From Bacteroidaceae bacterium (GTDB taxonomy: Bacteria > Bacteroidota > Bacteroidia > Bacteroidales > Bacteroidaceae): 41,822 bases of DNA. Of the stretch, positions 32,546-41,537 are shown in pieces. The position numbers and the translations under genes are program-made. The notes under the pieces were generated by a model. The model was not told the DNA's origin, made no database searches, and saw only the letters and a list, made by a program, of their open reading frames with translations. Each line of letters opens with the position of its first letter. Position 1 is the first letter of the stretch. The stretch covers positions 1 to 41,822 of the forward strand of contig JAFYPH010000008.1 in the NCBI GenBank assembly GCA_017547585.1, written 5' to 3'.

Positions 32546-35500
32546 AAAAGACACTTATTCTGTTACTGCTCTCGGGCTTGGGATTTTCGGCACAGGCGGC
32601 CGACGGCCTGACATCGGAAAAGCAGTCGGCACTGATAAAGGAGTGCACACGTCTGCACAACGGAAGAAACTACAAGACAGCCTTGACGCTGCTCGACAAG
32701 ATAGATGAAAAAAACCTCAACAGTGCACAGCTGCAGGAGGTCTCTTACCTGAAGGCGACAACAACATTTGCCATCGATCATCTGCAGGGTCGCGGACTCA
32801 TCCTGGAGCACCTCGACAACTACCCCGAGAGTGCGAAGCGCGAGATTCTGTCGGCGCTCGTGGCCGAGTCGTACTATTTCTCGCACGACTTTGAAAAGTC
32901 TGTCGAGTGGTTCGCAAAGGCCGACGTTCACCGTCTCGAAGCAGACGAGCGCGACCGCGCCGACCTCTACAAGGCCCTCGCAATGCAGGAGTGCGGACAG
33001 AGTGAGCAGGCAATAGCCATCCTGAGCCGTCTGCGTCAGACAAGCAAGAAGTACGAGAGCGACGCTATCTTCCATCTTGCGGCAATCGACTACTACAATG
33101 ACCGTCTCGACAGCGCCTACGAGGGATTCAAGACTGTGGAGCTCGACGACAAATATCACTTGGACGTGCCCTACTATCTTGCATCAATCTACATTAAGAA
33201 GGGCGAGTATGTGCGCGCCGAGAAGCTCGCAAGAATGTTCCTCGAGCACAATGGCAGCCTGCCGCAGGCACTGCCCATGCAGCAGGCATTGGGAGCAGCC
33301 CTCTTCGGACAGAAAAGATACAAAGAGGCAATCGCGCCGCTGAAAAAATACATTGACGAGTACGAGAAGCCCCAGCGCATCGCATACTATCAGCTGGGAT
33401 TGAGCTATTTCCAGACGGGACGCTACAAAGAGGCAGTCACTACCCTGGGAATGTCAACAGGCAAGAGCGACGCAATCACTCAGAATGCCTACCTTCACAT
33501 GGGTATCATAGAGCTTAACTTCAACGACCTCACAAAGGCGCGTCTCGCGTTCGAGCAGGCAGCTAACATGAACTACGACAGCCGCATACGCGAGGAGGCC
33601 CTCTACAACTATGCATTGTGTATCCACCAGACACGATACTCTCCCTTTGCCGAGAGCGTTACGGTGTTCGAGCGTTTCCTGAACGAATACCCCAATTCGC
33701 CCCACGCATCACAGGTGAGCCAGTATCTTGTAGAGGTGTACATGAACACACGCAACTACGACGTTGCACTGCGCTCGATAGAGAAGATTCGCCGCCCCTC
33801 GCGTGCAATCCTCGAAGCGAAGCAGAAGGTACTCTACCGTCTGGGTGTTCAGGCGTTCATAGACAAAGACCTGAAGGGCTCGATAAACTTTATGGATCGC
33901 TCGATTGAACTCTCGTCGTACAACCAGCAGACACACAATGACGCACTCTATTGGAGAGGCGAGGCCTACTATGCGCTCAACGACTACGCGTCGGCAGCAG
34001 GCAGCTACAAGGCAGCCGTGTCGGTGCGAGGCAACAACAGCACAAACGCACTCTACGGCCTTGGATACACATATTTCCAGACAGAGAAATATGGCGAGGC
34101 GATGACACACTTTAACCGTTTCTTGCAGCAGGCACCCGCAAGCGAGAAGGCGCTGCGCTCGGACGCATACAACCGCATAGGCGACTGCCACTTCTACAAC
34201 AGGTCTTACGCAACAGCCGAGCAGTATTACCGCAAGGCTGCCGAGACAGACGATTCGCAGGGCGACTACGCACTCTATCGTGGCGCAATCACCCAGGGAT
34301 TGAGCAAGGACTACGCAGGAAAGGTTGAGACTCTCAAGCGCCTCATCAACAATTTCCCGCAGAGCACATACGCCGAGCAGGCATTCTACGAAATGGGACG
34401 CGCCTACGTGGAGCAGGAGAGATACGAGCAGGCTATCGCCTCGTTCGACGAGCTTGTGAAACGCTACCCCAGCAGCTCACTTGCGCGCAAAGCCGCAACA
34501 GAGACTGCAATGATATACAACCAGACAGGCAACAACGACAAGGCTATTGCCGCATACAAGAAAATCATTGCCACCTACCCGCAGAGCGACGAGGCACAGA
34601 TTGCCGCTCAGGACCTGAAGAACATCTACGTGGACCTGGGCAAGGTGGACGAGTTTGCCGAGTTTGCAGCGAACACCCCCGGAATGCGCGCGGTGGAGAG
34701 CAGCGAGCGTGACACACTCACATACGTTGCCGCCGAGAAAATATACAGCCGCGGAGAGATTGCTCAGGCCAAGGGAGCCTTCCAGAAATACCTGCAGAGC
34801 TATCCTCAGGGCTCGTTCACACTCGACGCACACTACTACCTGGGAATCATCTTCTACAACCAGCAGGCACCCGCCGATGCACAGCTGCACTTTGGAAAGG
34901 TAATCGCCTTCCCCGACAACAAGTACAGCGAGGATGCAATGGCACTCTCGTCCGAGCTTTACTACAAGGCCGGCAGCTACCGCGAGGCGATGAACCTGTA
35001 CAAACAGCTCATTGCAAAGACCAGCAACAACGAGCGCCGTCAGGCGTGCCGCATGAACCTGCTGCGCTGCGCCTACAACCTGAACGAGGGCGGCGAAGTG
35101 TTGGCAGTGGCGGGCGAACTGCTTGCCGCAGGCAATCTGTCGCCCGAGTGGACACGCGAAGTGTACTACGACCGCGCAAAGACCCTCATACGCGAGAACA
35201 AGGCCAACGAGGCTATTGCCGACCTCAAGAAACTCGCAGCCGACACACGCACACAGCAGGGTGCCGAGGCTAAATATATGCTCGCACAGATATATTTCAA
35301 CAACAAGAAATACGACGATTGCGAGAAAGAGGTACTCAACTACATTGAGGTGAGCACTCCCCACGCCTATTGGCTCGCACGCAGCTTCGTGCTTCTGGCC
35401 GACCTTTACATTACCCTCGACCGCAAGATGGAGGCCAAGCAGTATCTGCTCTCGTTGCAGAATAACTACACAGGCAACGACGACATTGCCGGACGCATAA

Positions 35501-35556
35501 AAGAGCGTCTCGACAAGCTCGCAGCCGAGGAGAATCAGACAGTTACACAACAATAA
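32542..35556 (+). CDS. Periplasmic tetratricopeptide-repeat protein
   Basis: 1004 residues: signal peptide (KKTLILLLLSGLGFSAQAA) then TPR-type repeats over nearly the whole length, for example AIAPLKKYIDEYEKPQRIAY, YRKAAETDDSQGDYALYR, AIASFDELVKRYPSSSLA and AIAAYKKIIATYPQSDEAQI. Canonical W/Y-G/A-A-P pattern is clear in many units. A large solenoid in the periplasm that binds partners is the usual role; it resembles YbgF/BamD-type repeats (the phrase F..YPxS is common). Overlaps the Nudix gene by four bases, and the next gene, an outer-membrane barrel protein, starts 12 bases after its stop, so the two likely work together at the outer membrane. Specific function unknown. Confidence 0.9.
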   Translation: MKKTLILLLLSGLGFSAQAADGLTSEKQSALIKECTRLHNGRNYKTALTLLDKIDEKNLNSAQLQEVSYLKATTTFAIDHLQGRGLILEHLDNYPESAKREILSALVAESYYFSHDFEKSVEWFAKADVHRLEADERDRADLYKALAMQECGQSEQAIAILSRLRQTSKKYESDAIFHLAAIDYYNDRLDSAYEGFKTVELDDKYHLDVPYYLASIYIKKGEYVRAEKLARMFLEHNGSLPQALPMQQALGAALFGQKRYKEAIAPLKKYIDEYEKPQRIAYYQLGLSYFQTGRYKEAVTTLGMSTGKSDAITQNAYLHMGIIELNFNDLTKARLAFEQAANMNYDSRIREEALYNYALCIHQTRYSPFAESVTVFERFLNEYPNSPHASQVSQYLVEVYMNTRNYDVALRSIEKIRRPSRAILEAKQKVLYRLGVQAFIDKDLKGSINFMDRSIELSSYNQQTHNDALYWRGEAYYALNDYASAAGSYKAAVSVRGNNSTNALYGLGYTYFQTEKYGEAMTHFNRFLQQAPASEKALRSDAYNRIGDCHFYNRSYATAEQYYRKAAETDDSQGDYALYRGAITQGLSKDYAGKVETLKRLINNFPQSTYAEQAFYEMGRAYVEQERYEQAIASFDELVKRYPSSSLARKAATETAMIYNQTGNNDKAIAAYKKIIATYPQSDEAQIAAQDLKNIYVDLGKVDEFAEFAANTPGMRAVESSERDTLTYVAAEKIYSRGEIAQAKGAFQKYLQSYPQGSFTLDAHYYLGIIFYNQQAPADAQLHFGKVIAFPDNKYSEDAMALSSELYYKAGSYREAMNLYKQLIAKTSNNERRQACRMNLLRCAYNLNEGGEVLAVAGELLAAGNLSPEWTREVYYDRAKTLIRENKANEAIADLKKLAADTRTQQGAEAKYMLAQIYFNNKKYDDCEKEVLNYIEVSTPHAYWLARSFVLLADLYITLDRKMEAKQYLLSLQNNYTGNDDIAGRIKERLDKLAAEENQTVTQQ

Positions 35557-35567
35557 TGCCTACGATA

Positions 35568-37223
35568 ATGAAAAAGACAGTAATATCAGCCATTGCGGCA
35601 CTGTTTGCGGCAACAACATTTGCACAGACAGACTCACTGAACGCCGTAGTAAAAGTAGAGAACGACTACAACCCCATCATTGTAAAAGCTGTGAAACAGA
35701 GTTTCACTCCGCAGATAGAAATGCCCACCGACAACACCCCGCTCGACCTTGTATTCTCGCGCACAGCGACACCCTTCGAGCGTTTCGTGAGCAACCGCGA
35801 CCTCACCAACCTGCTGCCCACACAGGAGGCTGTGTACAATGGCTTTGCGCGCTTGGGCTACGGCAACTGCAACAACGTGGATGCAAAATTGGGCTACCGT
35901 CTGGATGTAAGTTCCAAAGACGTAATCAATATTTTCGCGTCGCTCACAGGATTCAGCACCACCCTCGACGGAATCACCGTAGACGATTGGAAGTCGCGCT
36001 TCTACGACACATGGCTGACAGCCGACTACACCCACCGCTTCAGAGGATTGTCGCTGAACATTCTCGCCGGAGCCAACAACAATGTGTTCAACTACCAGCC
36101 GGTGGCACCCTTCACAGCTGCCGACACCGACAAGCAGAATAACAACGACTTTCGCCTGATGGCACGCGTAAAATCGCACCTCGCAGGCCCCATTTCGTAC
36201 AATGCCAACATCGGCTACCAGCTGCACACACGCAAATACTCGTCGGGCATGAAAGAGCGCATAAACGAGAATCAGTTTACAGCCGGAGGCGAGTTTGCAT
36301 TCGAGCCCGACAACGAGACTGTACGCAAGTTCGGCATTAACGCCACACTCGACGCGTTCACATACAACGATGCGCTGCAGCCGCAGTTCGCCGACGGATA
36401 CGACAACTATCTTTCGGTACGCACCAACCCCTTCATGGACTTCCGCTTCGACACATGGAAACTGCATCTGGGTATCCACGCTGACGTGCTCACAGCCAAC
36501 GGCAAGAAGTTCGTTGTTGCCCCCGACGTTAAATTCGAGGGCCCCATCAGCGACGAGATTACATTCTATGCAAATGCAACGGGCGGCAACCGTCTGAACA
36601 CCTTTGCGTCGTTTAACGAGCAGTCGCCCTACTGGGGCTACAAAGAGGGAGACAAGCAGCTTACCCCCACATACGACGTCTTCGACGTTGAGACAGGAAT
36701 GCGCATGGGATTCGAGCCCTTCGCCATACATCTGTTCGTCGGCTACGACTACAGCAAATACAATCTGCTGCCCACAGCAACATTCATCCACCCCACAGGA
36801 CTCGTCTACACAGACTTTGCACAGGATGACACTCGCAAGTTCTACGTTGGCGGAAAGGTAAGCTACGACTACAGCGGCTGGCTGAATGTAACAGGCGACG
36901 CACGCTACAACAAATGGAGCTGCGACGGTGCCGATGAGCTTTTGCTCTTCACCCCCATGGTCGAGATTAACGCACAGGCACGCGCACGCCTCTACGAAGG
37001 ACTCTATTTTGGCCTCGGCTACAACTATGCACGCTACACAAAGGGCGGCAAAGAGCGCATAAAGAACATGAACAACCTGAACACACACATAAGCTACAAG
37101 TTCCACAAGCAGTTCAACGCATACATTCAGGCGGACAATCTGCTGAACAAGGACTATTTCAGCTATGCAGGTTACATGGCAAAGGGTATCAATTTCCTTG
37201 CAGGCGTAGAGTACAATTTCTAA
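35568..37223 (+). CDS. Outer-membrane beta-barrel protein (TonB-receptor-like)
   Basis: 551 residues. I take the ATG at 35568 (MKKTVISAIAALFAATTFAQ), a clean signal peptide; an ATG at 35556 overlaps the TPR stop. After residue 25 comes VVKVENDYNPIIVKAVKQ, a short conserved-looking periplasmic peptide, then alternating hydrophobic strands rich in aromatic residues (GYRLDVSS, YTHRFRGLSLNILAGANN, ADGYDNYLSVRTNPFMDFRF, quoted in parts) and the C-terminal INFLAGVEYNF with a terminal Phe, the outer-membrane sorting mark. No obvious plug domain, so transport by TonB is uncertain. Coupled to the TPR protein; probably its membrane partner. Same gene order is worth checking across Bacteroidales. Confidence 0.82.
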   Translation: MKKTVISAIAALFAATTFAQTDSLNAVVKVENDYNPIIVKAVKQSFTPQIEMPTDNTPLDLVFSRTATPFERFVSNRDLTNLLPTQEAVYNGFARLGYGNCNNVDAKLGYRLDVSSKDVINIFASLTGFSTTLDGITVDDWKSRFYDTWLTADYTHRFRGLSLNILAGANNNVFNYQPVAPFTAADTDKQNNNDFRLMARVKSHLAGPISYNANIGYQLHTRKYSSGMKERINENQFTAGGEFAFEPDNETVRKFGINATLDAFTYNDALQPQFADGYDNYLSVRTNPFMDFRFDTWKLHLGIHADVLTANGKKFVVAPDVKFEGPISDEITFYANATGGNRLNTFASFNEQSPYWGYKEGDKQLTPTYDVFDVETGMRMGFEPFAIHLFVGYDYSKYNLLPTATFIHPTGLVYTDFAQDDTRKFYVGGKVSYDYSGWLNVTGDARYNKWSCDGADELLLFTPMVEINAQARARLYEGLYFGLGYNYARYTKGGKERIKNMNNLNTHISYKFHKQFNAYIQADNLLNKDYFSYAGYMAKGINFLAGVEYNF

Positions 37224-37241
37224 CAGAGACAACATTTACAG

Positions 37242-37279
37242 AAACAGCATGATGCATTTTTAACTGCATCATGCTGTTT
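37242..37279 (+). terminator. Terminator of the Nudix-TPR-barrel operon
   Basis: A 15-bp perfect stem (37242-37256 with 37265-37279, AAACAGCATGATGCA) has an 8-base loop and the right arm ends in TTTT. It lies 18 bases after the barrel gene. Confidence 0.88.
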
Positions 37280-37316
37280 TTACTATAATTAGGCTGTCGA
37301 TTCCATAAAAAAATAG

Positions 37317-37324
37317 TAATTTTG
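37317..37324 (+). promoter_or_regulatory. -7 box for the DUF1080 gene
   Basis: TAATTTTG followed by C matches TAnnTTTG. The expected start near 37331 leaves a leader of about 90 bases before the ATG at 37421, with no obvious structure. A -33 element is weak. Confidence 0.55.
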
Positions 37325-37420
37325 CACCGCAAAATCGAGAACAAGGCAATCGGCACCATTTTTGCGCACTAAAATACTGAAAGTACACACATTATAATTT
37401 AATATCTAATCAAACTAAAC

Positions 37421-38662
37421 ATGAAAAAAATCTTTTCATTCGTTGCAGCAACTGCTCTTGCAGCAGGCATGCTGACATCTTGCCAGCAGGGCGTACAGCC
37501 CAACACCCTTACAGAGGCAGAGAAGGCCGAGGGTTGGCAGCTTCTTTTCGATGGTCAGACACTCGACGGCTGGCGCAGTTACAACCGCGACACACTCGCA
37601 GGCGGCTGGCACGTAGTTGAGGGTTGCATCCAGGCATCGGGCGAGGGAAGCGACGGTCACGGTTACATTGTAACAGACAAGAAATTCGCTAACTTCGAGC
37701 TCGTTTGGGATTGGAAACTCACAAACGGCGGAAACAGCGGAATGCTCTACCACGTTGTTGAGCGTCCCCAGTTCAGCGTTCCTTACGTAACTGCACCCGA
37801 GTATCAGCTTATCGACGTTGAGGGCTGGGAGCAGAAGAACGCACCCGCAAAGTTGGAGGATTGGCAGAAGATTGGCGTAGACTACGCAATGCACCTCCCC
37901 GACTACAGCAAAATGCACATCAACCCCGTTGGCGAGTGGAACTCATCAAAGATTGTATTCGACAATGGTCACGTAGAGCACTGGCTCAACGGCGAGAAGA
38001 TCGTTGAGTTCGAGGCTTGGACAGACGATTGGTTCGTTAGAAAGGCGAGCGGCAAATGGACAATGGCTCCCGAGTATGGATTGTGCAACACAGGTCTCTT
38101 GTGCTTGCAGGACCACGGCGACCCCGCATCTTTCCGCAACATCAAGATTAAGGAGCTCCCCGCAAAAGAGCGCGCAGCTGCCGAAATGTTCAACGGCAAA
38201 GACCTCGCAGGTTGGGACACATTCGGCAACATCAAGGCATCGGTTGACGCCGAGGGTAACCTTGTAGTTGAGAATGGCGAGGAGAAGACAGAGGCTTGCA
38301 TCGCTACACGCAACTACCTCTACGACTTCGACTTCTCGGTAGACGTTAAGAGCGAGGGCAAGGAGTGCGCTCCCATCTGGTTCCACGCATTCGTTCCCAA
38401 GAAGGGCAAAGAGTGGGGCGAGATTGCAGGTTGGAAGTTCGAGATTCCCGAAGAGAAACTCTCTCTGTTGAAGAAGGGCGACTGGAACAACTTCCGCATC
38501 ACAGTGAAGGCAGGCAAGGTGAACACATTCATCAACGGCGAGGCTGTTGCAGAGTTCACAGACGAGGCTCTGAACACTGTTCCCGGACGTATCCTCATGC
38601 AGGTTAAAGAGGGCGCAGAGACAAAGATGCTCTACAAGAACTTCAAGATTGCCAACATCTAA
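37421..38662 (+). CDS. Lipoprotein with two DUF1080 (3-keto-disaccharide hydrolase-like) domains
   Basis: 413 residues with a lipobox cysteine at 21 (GMLTSCQQG). Domain 1 (about 35-250) starts EGWQLLFDGQTLDGWRSYN and has the family core NGGNSGMLYHVV and PEYQLIDVEGW. Domain 2 (about 255-413) restarts MFNGKDLAGWDTFGN but is shorter and lacks an equivalent NSGxxY core. DUF1080 is a concanavalin-like fold; family members are described as 3-keto-glucoside/disaccharide hydrolases or sugar-binding proteins. Lipidated and therefore probably on the outer membrane. The intact first domain may be catalytic and the second a binding or structural module. Monocistronic, with its own promoter and terminator. 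Confidence 0.88.
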   Translation: MKKIFSFVAATALAAGMLTSCQQGVQPNTLTEAEKAEGWQLLFDGQTLDGWRSYNRDTLAGGWHVVEGCIQASGEGSDGHGYIVTDKKFANFELVWDWKLTNGGNSGMLYHVVERPQFSVPYVTAPEYQLIDVEGWEQKNAPAKLEDWQKIGVDYAMHLPDYSKMHINPVGEWNSSKIVFDNGHVEHWLNGEKIVEFEAWTDDWFVRKASGKWTMAPEYGLCNTGLLCLQDHGDPASFRNIKIKELPAKERAAAEMFNGKDLAGWDTFGNIKASVDAEGNLVVENGEEKTEACIATRNYLYDFDFSVDVKSEGKECAPIWFHAFVPKKGKEWGEIAGWKFEIPEEKLSLLKKGDWNNFRITVKAGKVNTFINGEAVAEFTDEALNTVPGRILMQVKEGAETKMLYKNFKIANI

Positions 38663-38685
38663 TATTGTTCGCAAAAATATTGCTT

Positions 38686-38718
38686 ATCGGGGCTCGCTGC
38701 GGCGGGCCCCGATTTTTT
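38686..38718 (+). terminator. DUF1080 gene terminator
   Basis: ATCGGGGCTCGC (38686-38697) pairs with GCGGGCCCCGAT (38702-38713, one T-G wobble) around loop TGCG, and TTTTT follows. A textbook intrinsic terminator 23 bases after the stop. Confidence 0.92.
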
Positions 38719-38809
38719 GTTGCCACGCTGCAAGCAGACGAAAAAACATCCTGCGCAACATACTCTTTCGATAATCGACAAAAATATTGTTTTTATATTT
38801 GATTTTGCT

Positions 38810-38817
38810 TACCTTTG
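38810..38817 (+). promoter_or_regulatory. -7 box of the DivIC/FtsB-like operon
   Basis: TACCTTTG followed by C matches TAnnTTTG, with ATTG 20 bases upstream as a weak -33. The start is expected near 38824, 42 bases before the ATG at 38866. It may drive all four genes up to 41412. Confidence 0.65.
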
Positions 38818-38865
38818 CTCTAAATGACAAAAGCAGGTTAAAATAGTTTCTTTAAGCATAGAGTG

Positions 38866-39165
38866 ATGAACGACAGTATAGCTCAATTAGGTGTATGGAT
38901 TTCGAAGCATAAGTATCTTTTTGTTACTATTGCTTTTCTGGTGATTATTATTTTCCTCGACGAGAATAATATGATGAAACATATACAGAACAAACGCGAG
39001 ATTGCGACGTTGGAGTCGGAGAAGGATGCCTTGCAAGAGGAGTTTGACGAGCTCTCGCGCAAGCTCGAAGAGCTTGACGCCGACCCTGTGCTCATAGAGA
39101 AGATTGCCCGCGAGCGCTACGGAATGCACAAGAAGGGCGAAGAGGTTTTTATTTTTGACGATTAA
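38866..39165 (+). CDS. Septum formation initiator (DivIC/FtsB-like)
   Basis: 99 residues from the ATG at 38866 (a GTG one codon earlier is in frame). A short cytoplasmic start, one transmembrane helix (about residues 17-32, YLFVTIAFLVIIIFLD), then a leucine- and glutamate-rich coiled coil (ATLESEKDALQEEFDELSRK) and the family tail DPVLIEKIARERYGMHKKGEE. This is the layout of FtsB/DivIC, which bridges divisome proteins FtsL and FtsQ. It leads a close-packed group of four plus-strand genes, the next only 12 bases away. Confidence 0.92.
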   Translation: MNDSIAQLGVWISKHKYLFVTIAFLVIIIFLDENNMMKHIQNKREIATLESEKDALQEEFDELSRKLEELDADPVLIEKIARERYGMHKKGEEVFIFDD

Positions 39166-39177
39166 GCAGTTTATTGT

Positions 39178-39507
39178 ATGAAGATACGTGGAACACTTGC
39201 AATAATTGGTGCGATATTGATACTCGCAGGAGCTGTGCTGAAAATGTCGTGGAGCGACACAGCATCGTACATCTACACGTTCGGAGCGATACTGTTTGCC
39301 GTAATGCAGTACCTTAACAGGGTGCGCGGCGGCAATTTTGCACTGCGACGCCTTGTAACCATGCAGACGATAGGCTCTTTCGCGCTTGTGGCGGCAGGAG
39401 TGCTCATGTTCACGCACATCAGAAACGAGTGGATGATTGCAATGACAATAGGCGCACTGCTCGAACTTTACACTGCCTACCGCATTCCTGCAGAAATGGA
39501 GAAATAA
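39178..39507 (+). CDS. Small integral membrane protein, unknown function
   Basis: 109 residues with four hydrophobic segments: IRGTLAIIGAILILAGAVLK (about 3-22), ASYIYTFGAILFAVMQYL (29-46), TIGSFALVAAGVLMFTH (64-80) and WMIAMTIGALLELYTAY (85-101). The loops are short and basic. I do not recognise a named family. It follows the DivIC-like gene by 12 bases, so it may be an accessory envelope protein of the same unit. Confidence 0.7.
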   Translation: MKIRGTLAIIGAILILAGAVLKMSWSDTASYIYTFGAILFAVMQYLNRVRGGNFALRRLVTMQTIGSFALVAAGVLMFTHIRNEWMIAMTIGALLELYTAYRIPAEMEK

Positions 39508-39540
39508 ACAGCCACCACAATTCATAAAAACAGAGAATTT

Positions 39541-40365
39541 ATGGAGAAGCAGGCTCAATATATTAAAAGCATAGAGATTGACTCTCTCTGGAACAACCGC
39601 AAACATATTTTGTGGAATCTGCGTCCGGACGTTAACATCCTCAGCGGCAGCAACGGACTGGGGAAAAGTACCATCATCAACCGCTCGGCGACGCATCTTG
39701 ACATTCTGCGCACGCATCGTCTGTCGTCGTCGCCCGAGGATGGAGTGCGTTTCGTCTTCTACCCCGAGGATGCAAATATCATCAATTTCGACGTCATCCG
39801 CAGCATCGACCGCCCGGTGCTCAACAGCGACCTGCTCGAAAAGATGTCCGACGTCAATGTGCGCACAGAGCTCGACTGGCAGCTCTACCAGCTGCAGCGC
39901 CGCTACCTTAACTATCAGGTGAACATAGGCAACCGCATCATACGCATGCTCACGGCGGGCACCCCCGAGGAGCAGATGCAGGCAGGCGAGCTCTCGAAAC
40001 CCAAGAGCATCTTTCAGGACATGATAGACGAGCTTTTCCGCGAGACGGGAAAGACCATCGTGCGCGACAGCAACGAGATTTTCTTCATGCAGTATGGCGA
40101 GAAGATTACCCCCTATATGCTGTCGTCGGGCGAGAAACAGATGCTGGTGATACTGCTTACGGCACTTGTGCAGGATGGCCGCCCCGGAGCGCTGTTCATG
40201 GACGAGCCCGAAATTTCGCTGCACATAGAGTGGCAGCAGCGCCTCATCACCCTCATACGCACCCTGAACCCCAACGTGCAGATTATATTGTGTACACACT
40301 CTCCGGCAATAATCATGGACGGATGGGTGGACGCCGTAACAGAAATTGCCGACATCACACAGTAG
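39541..40365 (+). CDS. Compact ABC/SMC-like ATPase (AAA_15/AAA_21 type)
   Basis: 274 residues with no transmembrane or DNA-binding domain. The Walker A motif is GSNGLGKST (residues 36-44), the signature motif is LSSGEKQM (194-201), Walker B with the catalytic Glu is LFMDEPE (218-224), and the switch His is THSPA (252-256). The coiled arms of SMC/RecF-type proteins are reduced to one region (about 100-190). This is the OLD/AAA_21 group of stand-alone ATPases that act as dimeric sensors. The next gene, a DUF4435 protein, is 42 bases downstream, giving the ATPase-plus-TOPRIM-like order of PARIS (AriA-AriB) and related defence modules. It is shorter than the AriA proteins I know. An alternative is a housekeeping role in nucleic-acid metabolism. 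Confidence 0.9.
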   Translation: MEKQAQYIKSIEIDSLWNNRKHILWNLRPDVNILSGSNGLGKSTIINRSATHLDILRTHRLSSSPEDGVRFVFYPEDANIINFDVIRSIDRPVLNSDLLEKMSDVNVRTELDWQLYQLQRRYLNYQVNIGNRIIRMLTAGTPEEQMQAGELSKPKSIFQDMIDELFRETGKTIVRDSNEIFFMQYGEKITPYMLSSGEKQMLVILLTALVQDGRPGALFMDEPEISLHIEWQQRLITLIRTLNPNVQIILCTHSPAIIMDGWVDAVTEIADITQ

Positions 40366-40407
40366 CGTACAGCACCACTGTACCCGTCGGCGGAAACATC
40401 TATTGCC

Positions 40408-41412
40408 ATGAAACCCAAGCCCCTGACGAAATATCTGAACTCCGACTTTGTGGCGGCAGCGAATGCCCTGCGCCCCAAAAAGGCGCAGCACCGCATTGTG
40501 GCCTACGTCGAGAGCTACGATGATATCTCTTTCTGGCGAACACTCTTCGATGAGTTCGAGAGCGAGAAGATTCATTTTGAGGTGATGCTCCCCGCACGCA
40601 CCAACCTGTCGAAGGGCAAGAAACAGGCAATGATGAACATGCTGGGCTCGGCATTCGGCAAAAACATGATTGCCTGTGTCGACAGCGACTACGACTATCT
40701 TATACAGGGAACCACAGAGACCTCGCGTCGCATGATAGAGAGCCCCTATATTCTGCACACATACACATACGCGATAGAAAATTACCAATGCTACGCCGAG
40801 GGGCTGCATCAGGTGTGCGTGCAGTGCACCCTCAACGACACAAAGATTCTGGACATTGCAGAGTTCATGAAGATGTACTCACGAATATGCTTCCCGCTCT
40901 TCGTGTGGAGTGTGATGCTCTACCGCGTCCACGACCTGAGCACAATGCCTCTGCTGAAGTTCAGCGACATTGTGAAGCTGACATCTTTCACGCTGGGGCA
41001 CCCCGAGCAGTCGCTCAGGCAACTGAATCAGCGTGTAAAGCACAATCTTGCGATGCTTGCGCGCCGCCGCCCCGACCTGCGCGAGAAATTCGAGGCCCAG
41101 AAAGAGGAACTCCTGAAGCTGGGCGTTACCGAGGAGACTACCTACCTTTACGTTCAGGGCCACCATCTGGTGAGTGGCGTCGTCCTGCGCATTCTTTCGC
41201 CTGTGTGCCGCAGTCTGCGACACTCGCGCGAAGAGGAGATTCAGCGTCTCGCCTATCATCGTGTGCAGTGCACGAACGAGCTTTCGGCCTATAGAAACAG
41301 TCAGTGTGACATTGCTTTTGCCTTGCGGCGAAACACTAATTATAAGGAGGCTGCGCCTTACGAGAGGTTGCGCGAGGATGTTCGTCGTCTGTTGGAGAGT
41401 ATTAATAGGTAG
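40408..41412 (+). CDS. DUF4435 protein (TOPRIM-like)
   Basis: 334 residues, soluble. The DUF4435 core carries VESYDDISFW (Glu35) and, after a basic loop rich in Lys (NLSKGKKQAMM), CVDSDYDYL (Asp92, Asp94, Asp96). This is the Glu...DxD order of a TOPRIM metal site. YAIENYQCY follows, typical of the family. The C-terminal 180 residues are helical and basic and end ERLREDVRRLL. In PARIS the DUF4435 partner AriB is a TOPRIM nuclease (reported to cut tRNA) held inactive by the ATPase. Whether that applies here is an inference from the pairing and motif. Last gene before the hairpin-rich gap. Confidence 0.88.
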   Translation: MKPKPLTKYLNSDFVAAANALRPKKAQHRIVAYVESYDDISFWRTLFDEFESEKIHFEVMLPARTNLSKGKKQAMMNMLGSAFGKNMIACVDSDYDYLIQGTTETSRRMIESPYILHTYTYAIENYQCYAEGLHQVCVQCTLNDTKILDIAEFMKMYSRICFPLFVWSVMLYRVHDLSTMPLLKFSDIVKLTSFTLGHPEQSLRQLNQRVKHNLAMLARRRPDLREKFEAQKEELLKLGVTEETTYLYVQGHHLVSGVVLRILSPVCRSLRHSREEEIQRLAYHRVQCTNELSAYRNSQCDIAFALRRNTNYKEAAPYERLREDVRRLLESINR

Positions 41413-41537
41413 TGTCTAATTATAGTGATTGAGGGCGAGGTTACCTTTTTATAAGGTTAATCTTACCCTTATTTTTTATTGCAATACGAACGGTCGTTTT
41501 TTCTATATGTTCTTTTGGCGGCAAAAGAATCAAAAAG

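Noticed and set aside
35634-37235. Minus-strand open frame of 533 codons opposite the barrel gene
   Set aside because: Cys/Val-rich low-complexity translation without motifs. The plus strand has a signal peptide and the terminal Phe of an outer-membrane protein.
38887-40809. Long minus-strand open frame (640 codons) across the DivIC, membrane and ATPase genes
   Set aside because: It opposes three genes with clear motifs and good spacing. Its translation has high Cys/His/Val content with no domain, typical of a shadow frame.
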